Shown here one piece after another: positions 1 to 8,212 of a stretch of 64,000 bases of DNA. The translations under genes were made by a program, and so were the position numbers. Source of the stretch: Mycetocola saprophilus (lineage in GTDB: Bacteria > Actinomycetota > Actinomycetes > Actinomycetales > Microbacteriaceae); contig NZ_JOEC01000001.1 of the NCBI RefSeq assembly GCF_000718085.1, forward strand, positions 930,001 to 994,000, in the 5' to 3' direction. The notes under the pieces were generated by a model, which was given only the letters and a program-made list of their open reading frames with translations, made no database searches and had not been told where the DNA came from. Numbering within the stretch: position 1 is the first letter of the stretch; each line of letters starts with the position of its first letter.

Positions 1-1
1 T

Positions 2-766
2 CAGGGTGAGATCAACTACCGCTTCGACACCATGGTCCACTCGGCCGATGACATCCTGAAGTTCAAGTACATCGTCAAGAACACCGCCGAGCAGTGGGGC
101 AAGACCGCAACCTTCATGCCGAAGCCGATCTTCGGTGACAACGGTTCGGGTATGCACACCCACCAGTCGCTGTGGCTGAACGGTGAGCCGCTGTTCTACG
201 ACGAGAACGGCTACGGCGGCCTGTCCGACACCGCTCGCTGGTACATCGGTGGTCTGCTCAAGCACGCCGGTGCGGTCCTGGCCTTCACCAACCCCACCGT
301 CAACTCGTATAAGCGTCTGGTTCCGGGCTACGAGGCTCCGGTCAACCTGGTCTACTCGGCCGGTAACCGCTCGGCCGCGATCCGTATCCCGATCACCGGT
401 ACCAACCCCAAGGCCAAGCGCATCGAGTTCCGCGCCCCCGACGCCTCGGGTAACCCGTACCTGGCCTTCGCCGCCCAGCTGATGGCGGGCCTCGACGGAA
501 TCAAGAACCGCATCGAGCCGATGGCTCCGGTGGACAAGGACCTCTACGAGCTGCCCCCGGAGGAGGCCAAGGAGATTCCCCAGGTTCCCGCGAACCTGGA
601 GGCCGCCCTGTCCGCCCTGGAAGAGGACCACGACTTCCTGCTCGCCGGTGGCGTGTTCACCCAGGAGCTCATCGAGACCTGGATCGGTTACAAGCGTAAG
701 GTCGAGATCGAGGCGCTGGCTCTGCGGCCGCACCCCTACGAGTTCGAGCTGTACTACGGCGTGTAA
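2..766 (+). CDS. glnA: Glutamine synthetase type I, C-terminal part (5' end outside window)
   Basis: Glutamine synthetase condenses ammonia and glutamate with ATP to glutamine in the cytosol. The reading frame is open from base 2, so the gene begins before the window; about 254 C-terminal residues are present. Visible family signatures are the ATP-binding stretch [16 protein letters not shown], the glutamate-binding NRSAAIRIP and [17 protein letters not shown]. The loop [10 protein letters not shown] contains the tyrosine (codon 545-547) that is adenylylated in GlnE-regulated enzymes, so this copy should be the target of the adenylyltransferase at 12.5-15.5 kb. A strong hairpin terminator follows directly. 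The identification is firm; only the missing N-terminus limits it. Confidence 0.97.
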   Translation, partial: QGEINYRFDTMVHSADDILKFKYIVKNTAEQWGKTATFMPKPIFGDNGSGMHTHQSLWLNGEPLFYDENGYGGLSDTARWYIGGLLKHAGAVLAFTNPTVNSYKRLVPGYEAPVNLVYSAGNRSAAIRIPITGTNPKAKRIEFRAPDASGNPYLAFAAQLMAGLDGIKNRIEPMAPVDKDLYELPPEEAKEIPQVPANLEAALSALEEDHDFLLAGGVFTQELIETWIGYKRKVEIEALALRPHPYEFELYYGV

Positions 767-783
767 CTAGCCGCCTGACACAC

Positions 784-820
784 AACCCTCGGGGAGTTTT
801 GCTCCCCGAGGGTTTTGTTT
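784..820 (+). terminator. Intrinsic terminator after glnA
   Basis: A 13-bp perfect stem (AACCCTCGGGGAG with its complement, 5-base loop) is followed by TTTTGTTT, 18 bases past the glnA stop. It sits between convergent genes and may also serve the subtilase gene on the other strand. Confidence 0.85.
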
Positions 821-832
821 GTTCGCCGTGAT

Positions 833-3800
833 TTACCGGGTTCGGCGCCGCAGGATCGTGGCACCCGCGCCCAGCAGGGCGAGCAGCAGCGCCGCGAGCA
901 CCACCGGGAGCCACTCGCCGGCGCCGGTCGCACCGAGCGGGCCAGTCCCCTGTTGCCCATCTCCCCGAGCCGCATCCGCACTCGGCCGAGTTCCCGGATC
1001 AAGGCCGGTGGGCTGCGTGGTTTCGGTCGGATCCGGCGAGGGCGACGGGGCCGGCGAGACACCGAGAACCGGAACATCGAGGATCTGCGTGCGTGCCCCT
1101 CCATTCCCGCCCTCGGCCAGGTTGCCCGTTGCGTTGTGCAGGTTGAGGAGCAGCACACGCGAATCCCACGCGGCGTCGGGAGCGCGGTGTACCCGCAGCT
1201 CGGTATCGGTCAGGGCCGGAAAGAGCGGACCCTGCTCCCCCGCCGCGCCATCCACCCAGAGATCCGGGTTGTTCGGGTCAAATTCGACTGACTCGGTCTG
1301 ATCCACCGGCTCCGGCGTGCCCCCGGGTGCCCACAGCGCGGATGCCGTCCGCACCCGATACTTCAGCGCGCCCACCCGATCCGGCGCGATCCCCAGGGAG
1401 GCCAGGCTCACCGGCATCACCAGCACGTTGCTATCAAATGTGTTGGTGTCCACCGCTCCATCCACAAAATTGACCGGCTGAGAGTCAATGACCACGTTGT
1501 CGGCGGGGGTTGCGCCCAGACGCGTGAGCCGAATCAGCGGTAGATCCAGGGACACCTGACTCGCAAACGCCACATCCAGCAGGTAGTCGTCGGTGCCGCT
1601 CCCCGTGGTATCAATCAAGACCTCGAACGCCGAGCTCGGAGTGAGCGCCGCCCAGTTTCCCCAGGTTGCGATGCCGAACGTGAGGTTCCCGGTGGTCAGA
1701 TCGCCGCCGGCCGCACGCAGGGCCGGGAGGGTCGTTGCGGCCCCCACGGCTCGCAGATCCAGCGCCCGCACCGAGGGAATCTCCGGGCCGGTCCCTTCGC
1801 CCGAGAGGTCGGTCCGACGCGGGCTCTCCGCCCCGAGCTGGAAAGGTGCCAACAGCGAGGTATAGCCGTCCGTGCCCAGGGTTCCCTGATTGAGCTCACG
1901 CCCACCGAGGGTCAGGGGCGTATCGCCGTCCCCCGGGCTCACCGGCGTAATCGCCGCCGAGATTTCCGCCACGGGTTTGGGCGCCGCGTGGACCGCGACC
2001 CGCACCGGGGGCTGTCCCGGCGTGGTGACCCGCACCCGGCCGGACACCTCCGAGAGCTCCTGCCAGGCCACACCCCAGGTGGAACCCGCCCGGGTGGCAT
2101 CGCGCTTCTTTCGCAGCGCGGTCGGATCATCGATGCGCAACGTGAGGGGAACCCGAGCCGTATCGCCCGCCGCCACAACCACCGAATCGGGCAGATCCAG
2201 TGCTGCACCGGGTACCGCGGTTGCCGCCTGATAGGACAGAGCATAGGTGCGGGACGCGTTCGAGGTATTGGTCACGGCAATCTCCCGCGTCTCCGAGAAC
2301 GTGTCCGCCCCAATTTCCCGCACCCCGAATTCGACGCTGATTCCCTCGGGTGACTCGGCGTCGGTGACCCGGGTTTTGATGGTGACCGCTGCCAGGGCGT
2401 TCACGCCCCCCGTGCCCACGCGTCCCGGGGCAAACGGTGTGTCTCCCAGGGTGAGGTCGCCGTCGGCGGCGTTCACAACCGCCGCCTTGAGCTCGCTGCC
2501 GCGCAACGCGGTGCCCTCGGCAGCCAGGGCCGCGATCCCGGCGACCAGGGGTGTGGACATCGACGTACCCGTGGCCACCCGGACCCCGGTGCCACTGCCG
2601 GCACCGGCCGACGCGATCTGCGTGCCCGGTGCCGCCACATCGGGCTTCACGACCCCGATCGACCCGTGGGGCCCTCGTGAGGAACTCTCGGCCAGCGCGC
2701 CGCTGGTGCCCGACTCTCCGCGCGCCACTCCGCGTCCCTCCGGGGACAGGCGCACCTGCAGCGTTCCGATGCTCGAGCGCAGGGCCTCGGAACTGGCGCG
2801 GGTCAGCTGGATACCGGGGATCGCCGCGATGCCGGCGATGCCCGCGTCGAAGGCATTCAGAGTCGAGTCCAACACCACGCCGCGGGCACCGGCCCGGGCG
2901 GCCGAGTCGAAACGCACGGCCGATCCGCATGCGCGGGTGTCCGCGTTATCGTCCCAGCGCAGCCACACCCAGTTACCCGAGACGCGGGCGGCATCGTCGA
3001 CCGAGAACGGCTCACATCCCTCGCTATTCTCGCCCGCGGGCCCGGCAACAACGGTGCCGGTGAGGGCGGACGGGTCGGCGCCGGTGTAGTCGAAATCGGC
3101 GCTGTACTGGCCGGTGGTCTCGCCGGGTGTTGGCGCCAGCACCTCGGCGCTATCCAGCGCGAGGGTGGATCCGATCGAGTTGGCCACGGTGAGCGCCGCC
3201 GGCGCGTTGCCGGGAGAACCACCCACGTCATACAGGTCACCGGCGTTACCCGCCGCGATGACCGGCAATACGCCAAATCGGGCGAGCGAGGCGATCATCT
3301 CGTTTTCGGGATCATCCACCGGGGCGTAGTCGCTGCCCAGCGAGAGATTGACGATGTCCGCGTGATCATCAAAGTTTCCATCCCCATTGGGATCCAGCAC
3401 CCGATCCAGCGCCTGCAACACCAGGTTGGTGCTCCCGGTGCAGCCAAACACGCGGTAGGCCAGGAGCTTTGCTCGTGGCGCCGCGCCGGGGCCGGGCAGC
3501 TGGGTGGCCACCTCGGCATCACTCAGCGCGGAGAAGTCGGTGTTCGAATCCTGGGCGGAACCGTCGGCCCGGATTCCGAACCCGGCGGCCGTCCCGGCCA
3601 CATGGGTCCCGTGCCCGGCCGCGGCGCAGTCCAGCGGATTCGCGTCGGGGGTCGGAGTGGGTTGGAAGGTCGGGCTGTTGGGATTCGGGTCATAGCTGTC
3701 GCCGGCAAAGTCGTAGCCGCCACCAAACTTCCGGGGGTCAAAGAGGCCGGCGGGCGGGGTCTCGGCTGTCGATGCCTCGGCAAATGCGGCGGCGGTGCCG

Positions 3801-4483
3801 GGACCACCAAAATCGGCGTGGGTGTAGTCGATGCCGGTATCCACCACCGCGATCGTGATGCCCTCACCCGTCCGCCCGGTCTTGCGCCAGGCGGCGGCCG
3901 TCTGGGTATCCCGCACGCTCCCGGCGTTATAGGTGGTGGCTCCCCCGCCGCCCGGTCCGGTACCGCGTGGTGGCTCGGTTGGTGCGCCCTGCCGCGCACT
4001 CGGCGCAAACTTGGTGACGATGGGGGTCACCTTGGAAACCTCGGGCCGGGCACGCAGCGCGGCGATCTGATCGGGCGCGGCGGTCAGGGCGATGCCCGGG
4101 AGCGCATCCGTGGTCACATACAGCGGTTCGGCCCCGATCGAGGCGGCGATATCCCGCGCCTGCCCGCGGATTCCCTCGCGGCTCTCTAACGCCGTCCGGG
4201 TACTGTCGTCTCCCCGAGCTCGGCTCACCGCGGCAAAGGCGCCGGGCCCACGCAGCTGCACAAACACCGAGACCGGTGCCGTCGCGGGGGCCAGCCCGGC
4301 CCGAGTCTGGGTGGGCGTCTGAATGGGCGTCTGGGGAACCGCCCCCTGCGCGCGCACAAGCCGGTCGGCGTTACCCGGGGTGGGGTCCCGGGCCTCCGAC
4401 CAGGCGGAACCGGCGGACACGACTCCCCCGCCAATGATCAGTGCCGCCAGCGTGGCGGCGGCAATTCCTCGTAGTAGGGCCAT
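833..4483 (-). CDS. Secreted, probably cell-wall-anchored subtilisin-like serine protease (S8)
   Basis: Predicted extracellular protease of about 1216 residues. The N-terminus is a signal peptide (MALLRGIAAATLAALIIGGG). The catalytic triad is visible: Asp in VVDTGID (near residue 213), His in GHGTHVAGTA (near 293) and Ser in GTSMSTPLVAG (near 641). The roughly 200-residue insertion between His and Ser holds a PA-like segment, and about 550 residues of beta-rich C-terminal domains follow. The end reads PLGATGAGEW, a hydrophobic helix, then RRRTR, which resembles a class E (LAxTG-type) sortase signal. I chose the ATG at 4483 because GGAGAAG lies 6 bases upstream; in-frame starts at 4495 and 4519 are possible. 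Substrate is unknown; lone gene, convergent with glnA. Confidence 0.92.
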   Translation of the reverse strand: MALLRGIAAATLAALIIGGGVVSAGSAWSEARDPTPGNADRLVRAQGAVPQTPIQTPTQTRAGLAPATAPVSVFVQLRGPGAFAAVSRARGDDSTRTALESREGIRGQARDIAASIGAEPLYVTTDALPGIALTAAPDQIAALRARPEVSKVTPIVTKFAPSARQGAPTEPPRGTGPGGGGATTYNAGSVRDTQTAAAWRKTGRTGEGITIAVVDTGIDYTHADFGGPGTAAAFAEASTAETPPAGLFDPRKFGGGYDFAGDSYDPNPNSPTFQPTPTPDANPLDCAAAGHGTHVAGTAAGFGIRADGSAQDSNTDFSALSDAEVATQLPGPGAAPRAKLLAYRVFGCTGSTNLVLQALDRVLDPNGDGNFDDHADIVNLSLGSDYAPVDDPENEMIASLARFGVLPVIAAGNAGDLYDVGGSPGNAPAALTVANSIGSTLALDSAEVLAPTPGETTGQYSADFDYTGADPSALTGTVVAGPAGENSEGCEPFSVDDAARVSGNWVWLRWDDNADTRACGSAVRFDSAARAGARGVVLDSTLNAFDAGIAGIAAIPGIQLTRASSEALRSSIGTLQVRLSPEGRGVARGESGTSGALAESSSRGPHGSIGVVKPDVAAPGTQIASAGAGSGTGVRVATGTSMSTPLVAGIAALAAEGTALRGSELKAAVVNAADGDLTLGDTPFAPGRVGTGGVNALAAVTIKTRVTDAESPEGISVEFGVREIGADTFSETREIAVTNTSNASRTYALSYQAATAVPGAALDLPDSVVVAAGDTARVPLTLRIDDPTALRKKRDATRAGSTWGVAWQELSEVSGRVRVTTPGQPPVRVAVHAAPKPVAEISAAITPVSPGDGDTPLTLGGRELNQGTLGTDGYTSLLAPFQLGAESPRRTDLSGEGTGPEIPSVRALDLRAVGAATTLPALRAAGGDLTTGNLTFGIATWGNWAALTPSSAFEVLIDTTGSGTDDYLLDVAFASQVSLDLPLIRLTRLGATPADNVVIDSQPVNFVDGAVDTNTFDSNVLVMPVSLASLGIAPDRVGALKYRVRTASALWAPGGTPEPVDQTESVEFDPNNPDLWVDGAAGEQGPLFPALTDTELRVHRAPDAAWDSRVLLLNLHNATGNLAEGGNGGARTQILDVPVLGVSPAPSPSPDPTETTQPTGLDPGTRPSADAARGDGQQGTGPLGATGAGEWLPVVLAALLLALLGAGATILRRRTR

Positions 4484-4765
4484 CAACTTCTCCATCCGTG
4501 GTGAGATTTCGGCGCTCACGCGGCAGAGGTCCGCGTGGTCTCGGGGAGAACATGCTGCGGGTAACTGGGACCGAACCTCCGGAGGCGGGACGCGGTCTTG
4601 GGGCGAAGCTAGGCGCGTTCACTGGCAGCTGGCATGAGATACAGCTGGTATCCCCTGTGCGCCCGGAAGGACCGTGCGCGGGCCCCGGATCCTCTCGGCG
4701 ACACGCGGCACCCTAAAATAATGGTTGTGATCGATTCACGATCCCCAAACCGAGGAGTATTTTCC

Positions 4766-5428
4766 GTGACCGACCAGACCGTCGCTCCCCAGCGCCCCGC
4801 ACCCCGTCGTAACTCGGCCGGGACCAGCACGATGGCCTACCTTATCTTTGCCAGCCGGTGGATCCAGGCACCGCTCTACCTGGGACTGATCATCGCCCAG
4901 GTAGTGTATGTCTACGTTTTCGGCGTGGAACTCTGGCACCTCGTGGAGCACGTTGTTACGGACGCCGCCCACATCGACTCCAACCTGATCATGCTGAGTG
5001 TGCTCGGCCTGATCGACGTGGTAATGGTCGCAAACCTGCTGATCATGGTCATCATCGGTGGCTACGAGATCTTCGTCTCGCGGATGCGCCTGGACGGCCA
5101 CCCGGACGAGCCGGACTGGCTCGCCCATGTGAACGCCAACATGCTGAAGCTCAAGCTCGCCGTGGCGATCATCAGCATTTCCTCGATCCACCTGCTCAAG
5201 ACCTTCATCGAAATCGGGAAGCTCTCCACCGATGGGAAGGGCCTCGGTGACACCGAGTCGGCGATCCTCTGGCAGGTCCTCATCCACCTCGCCTTCATCG
5301 TCTCGGCGATCGCTCTGGCGTTCATCGACAAGATGCAACACTCCTATCAGATGGCCGCATCACACTCGGCGGAGGCGATCGCGCTTAACGCGCCGGCCGA
5401 TGCCCGTATTCCCGCCGAAAACCGCTAA
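4766..5428 (+). CDS. yqhA: YqhA/UPF0114 family integral membrane protein
   Basis: A 220-residue protein of the YqhA (UPF0114, TIGR00645) family, whose biochemical function is not established. The sequence has the family's opening ASRWIQAPLYLGL, followed by about four hydrophobic helices and the cytosolic motif FVSRMRLDGHPDEPDWLAHV. The GTG at 4766 is preferred because GAGGAG lies about 8 bases upstream; the frame is open further upstream (to 4634), but that part has no family similarity. It appears monocistronic, with a hairpin behind it. Confidence 0.88.
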   Translation: MTDQTVAPQRPAPRRNSAGTSTMAYLIFASRWIQAPLYLGLIIAQVVYVYVFGVELWHLVEHVVTDAAHIDSNLIMLSVLGLIDVVMVANLLIMVIIGGYEIFVSRMRLDGHPDEPDWLAHVNANMLKLKLAVAIISISSIHLLKTFIEIGKLSTDGKGLGDTESAILWQVLIHLAFIVSAIALAFIDKMQHSYQMAASHSAEAIALNAPADARIPAENR

Positions 5429-5455
5429 ATCACGGGGATTTTCACCCCAACCCCC

Positions 5456-5498
5456 ACGGCCCGCTTCCTTCGACCTTGCCGAGAAGGAAGCGGGCCGT
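5456..5498 (+). terminator. Hairpin terminator after yqhA
   Basis: A 15-bp perfect inverted repeat (ACGGCCCGCTTCCTT and its complement) with a 13-base loop. It lacks a good T-run, so it may be a weak terminator or an mRNA-stabilising structure ahead of the permease gene. Confidence 0.55.
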
Positions 5499-5585
5499 TG
5501 CGCAAGCCGCCAATTACAGGTGCATAATGTACGAGGTAATCATCCGGCGCACCCGTCGGGTGACGTTTTTATTGGGGAGCACAGC

Positions 5586-7709
5586 GTGCATAACGAAGTT
5601 TCGCCGGGAGATCAACGCTCGGCTAAACGCATCCTTCTCGGCGATCCACTGCCGACGGACAAACTTGAGGGCCAGCTGCTCTCGAAGAGACTGGCCCTGC
5701 CGATCTTCGCCAGCGACGCCCTCTCCTCGGTTGCCTATGCACCGCAAGAACTGTTAATGATCCTGATGATCGGTGGCCTGGCGTTCCTGTCGCTGGCACC
5801 GTGGATCGCCGCCTGCGTGGTTATCCTGCTGCTCGTGGTGATGCTCAGCTACCGTCAGCTGATCAAGGCCTATCCCTCCGGTGGTGGCGACTACGAGGTG
5901 GCACGGAAGAACCTCGGCGAGACCGCCGGACTGACCGTGGCCGCCGCCCTGCTGGTGGACTACGCGCTCACCGTGGCCGTGTCCATCGCCTCGGGGGTGG
6001 ACAACATCATCTCCGCACTGCCGTTCCTGAACGAGTGGCGCGTCGAGCTCGCGATTGCCTTTGTGATCATCCTGGTCGCGGTCAACCTGCGTGGCGTCTC
6101 CGAGTCGAGCAAGCTGTTTGCGCTGCCGACGTATATCTTTGCCGGCAGCGTGTTCCTGATGATCGTGGTGGGCTTTGTCCGCATGACCCTGGGCGACGCC
6201 CCGGTGGCCGAATCGGCAAACTACACGGTTCACGGTGAAAGTCTCACCCAGGCCGCCATGGTGCTGCTGATCCTGCGGGCCTTTGCCAGCGGTTGTAGCG
6301 CGCTGACCGGCGTCGAGGCGATCTCCAACGGTGTCCAGGCGTTCCGCCTGCCCAAGATCCAGAACGCCCAGAAGACCCTGGTGGCCATGGGCGGGATCGC
6401 GATCGTCCTGTTCGCCGGCCTGACCGCCCTCGCGCTGACCACCGGCGTGCACTACGCCGAGAAGCCCTGCGACCTGCAGGGCTTTGCCGATTGTGCCTCG
6501 ACCCCGCAGCGCTCGCTGATCGCCCAGGTGGCCTCGGCCACCTTCGGCGACGGCAGCTTCCTGTTCTTCCTGGTGCAGGCCGCGACCGCCCTGGTGCTGC
6601 TCCTGGCCGCCAACACCGCGTTCAACGGCTTCCCGATGCTCGGTTCGGTCCTGGCTCGCGACGGATACGCCCCCAAGGCGCTCAACACCCGCGGCGACCG
6701 CCTGATCTACTCGAACGGTGTGATCATCCTGGGTCTGGTCGCGATCGGCATCCTACTGGTTTTCCAGGCCAACCTGACCCAGCTGATCCAGCTCTACGTG
6801 ATCGGCGTGTTCCTCTCGTTCACGCTGGGACAGTTCGGCATGGTCAAGCACTGGCGTCGGGTACGCCGCGAAAACAAGTCGGCACCGGGCTCGATGTCGG
6901 GCCTGCTGATTAACGGCCTGGGCGCCACGCTGACCCTGGTTGTGCTGCTGATCGTGACCGTGACCAAGTTCACCCACGGCGCGTGGGTGGTGTTTGTGAT
7001 CATGCCGATCCTCGGCCTGCTGATGGCCGGCGTGCACCGCTACTACCGCGATGTAGCCCAGGAGATCCAGGTCGACCCGGACATTCGCTTCGGATCCGAC
7101 GGCGACCTCGCCGTGGTCCTGGTGGGCCGCCTGGACAAGCCGACCCTCAAGGCGCTGGACTATGCCCGCGCCGCCAAGCACGACCGCCTGATCGCGCTGC
7201 ACGCCTCGATCGATCCCGAACGCAGCAAACAGCTCAAGGCCGACTGGGAGGCGCTGAATCTGGGAATCGAGATCTCCTGCATCCCCTCGCCCTACCGCGA
7301 CGTGGCGATCCCGGTCTCGAAGTTCATCAAGCGCGACCGGGTGGAAAACGGCCCGGCCGTGGTCACCGTATACATGCCCACCTATATCGTGGGCCACTGG
7401 TGGGAGCGACTGCTGCACAACCACCGCTCGCGCCAGATCCAGCAGCGCCTGCTGCTTGTCCACGGCGTCACGGTGAGCCTGGTGCCGTGGCTGCTGGACT
7501 CCTCGGAGATGATCTACGGTCGTCGCTCCCGTCCGCTGCCCGGAGACGCCCGCCGCGGCCTGCCGCAGCGACCGGCCCCGATGCGTCCCGCGGGGGCTCG
7601 GGTGTCCAACGGCGCGATGCGCCTGCCCGAGGGTGCGGTCAAGCCTCCGCAGGAACCCGGCGCGGACACGATCGCCAACACGATCGTCCCGGAACCCGAG
7701 GACAAGTAG
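5586..7709 (+). CDS. APC-superfamily permease of the KimA (potassium transporter) type
   Basis: About 707 residues. The N-terminal stretch LPIFASDALSSVAYAPQE matches the signature region of the KimA/YdaO group, high-affinity K+ importers of the APC superfamily regulated by c-di-AMP in Bacillus. About 12 hydrophobic segments follow (residues 40-480), then a soluble cytosolic C-terminal region of over 200 residues. The GTG at 5586 was chosen because GGGGAGC precedes it by 6 bases; the open frame extends upstream to 5232 but overlaps yqhA with no plausible content. Potassium as substrate is inferred from the family; amino-acid transport is the alternative. A near-perfect terminator follows. Confidence 0.85.
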   Translation: MHNEVSPGDQRSAKRILLGDPLPTDKLEGQLLSKRLALPIFASDALSSVAYAPQELLMILMIGGLAFLSLAPWIAACVVILLLVVMLSYRQLIKAYPSGGGDYEVARKNLGETAGLTVAAALLVDYALTVAVSIASGVDNIISALPFLNEWRVELAIAFVIILVAVNLRGVSESSKLFALPTYIFAGSVFLMIVVGFVRMTLGDAPVAESANYTVHGESLTQAAMVLLILRAFASGCSALTGVEAISNGVQAFRLPKIQNAQKTLVAMGGIAIVLFAGLTALALTTGVHYAEKPCDLQGFADCASTPQRSLIAQVASATFGDGSFLFFLVQAATALVLLLAANTAFNGFPMLGSVLARDGYAPKALNTRGDRLIYSNGVIILGLVAIGILLVFQANLTQLIQLYVIGVFLSFTLGQFGMVKHWRRVRRENKSAPGSMSGLLINGLGATLTLVVLLIVTVTKFTHGAWVVFVIMPILGLLMAGVHRYYRDVAQEIQVDPDIRFGSDGDLAVVLVGRLDKPTLKALDYARAAKHDRLIALHASIDPERSKQLKADWEALNLGIEISCIPSPYRDVAIPVSKFIKRDRVENGPAVVTVYMPTYIVGHWWERLLHNHRSRQIQQRLLLVHGVTVSLVPWLLDSSEMIYGRRSRPLPGDARRGLPQRPAPMRPAGARVSNGAMRLPEGAVKPPQEPGADTIANTIVPEPEDK

Positions 7710-7720
7710 GCCCGGATAAA

Positions 7721-7764
7721 CAAAAAGCCGGCCGTCACGAGTGTTCGTGACGGCCGGCTTTTTG
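7721..7764. terminator. Bidirectional terminator between convergent genes
   Basis: A 20-bp perfect stem flanked by AAAAA on the left and TTTTT on the right, with a 4-base loop GTGT. It serves both the permease (+) and the membrane protein gene (-). Confidence 0.93.
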
Positions 7765-7776
7765 CGTGGCGAAAAA

Positions 7777-8187
7777 CTAGCGCGACTTGGGTGCGCGAAT
7801 CATGGAGATGTAGGAGATAACCCCGACAATCGCACCGAAGGCGATGCCCGCGATGGCGAGGAAACCGAGGACGTGCATGGTCCACTCGGCCGAACGCTCA
7901 CCCTGGTTGACCAGCAGCGGCAGCACGATCAGGGCCAGGCCCAGGACGGCGCTGGCGGCTCGGTTGCCGGTGCTCAGGCGCTTCCAGAAGGCCAACAGAA
8001 CCAGGAGCACACCGATCACGATGAGCACGGTGTTCACGATCGGGCCCACGGAGGTCTCGGGCGCGGTGGAGGTGGTGGCATAGTAGATGATCCCCGAGAG
8101 GAAGACACCGAGTCCGAAAACAGAGAAAAGTGTTCCCGAGCTCCGCTCGTCCGCCGGGCTCATCTCACGGCTGTGTGTAGTGGTCAT
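7777..8187 (-). CDS. Small four-helix membrane protein, function unknown
   Basis: 136 residues with four predicted hydrophobic segments (around residues 20-37, 47-66, 78-92 and 106-128), a short polar N-terminus and a basic C-terminus (RAPKSR). I do not recognise a named domain. No clear Shine-Dalgarno precedes the ATG; a TGATAG sequence lies 10-15 bases upstream, compatible with a leaderless or short-leader transcript. Coding is supported by codon bias and by the terminator placed exactly behind it. It lies just downstream of the helicase gene on the same strand. Confidence 0.72.
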   Translation of the reverse strand: MTTTHSREMSPADERSSGTLFSVFGLGVFLSGIIYYATTSTAPETSVGPIVNTVLIVIGVLLVLLAFWKRLSTGNRAASAVLGLALIVLPLLVNQGERSAEWTMHVLGFLAIAGIAFGAIVGVISYISMIRAPKSR

Positions 8188-8212
8188 AGAGACACGCTAT
8201 CAATACCGACCG

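Noticed and set aside
5499..5528. A c-di-AMP riboswitch (ydaO type) ahead of the KimA-like permease
   Set aside because: Only about 85 bases lie between the hairpin and the start, too little for the ydaO fold, and none of its conserved segments is seen.
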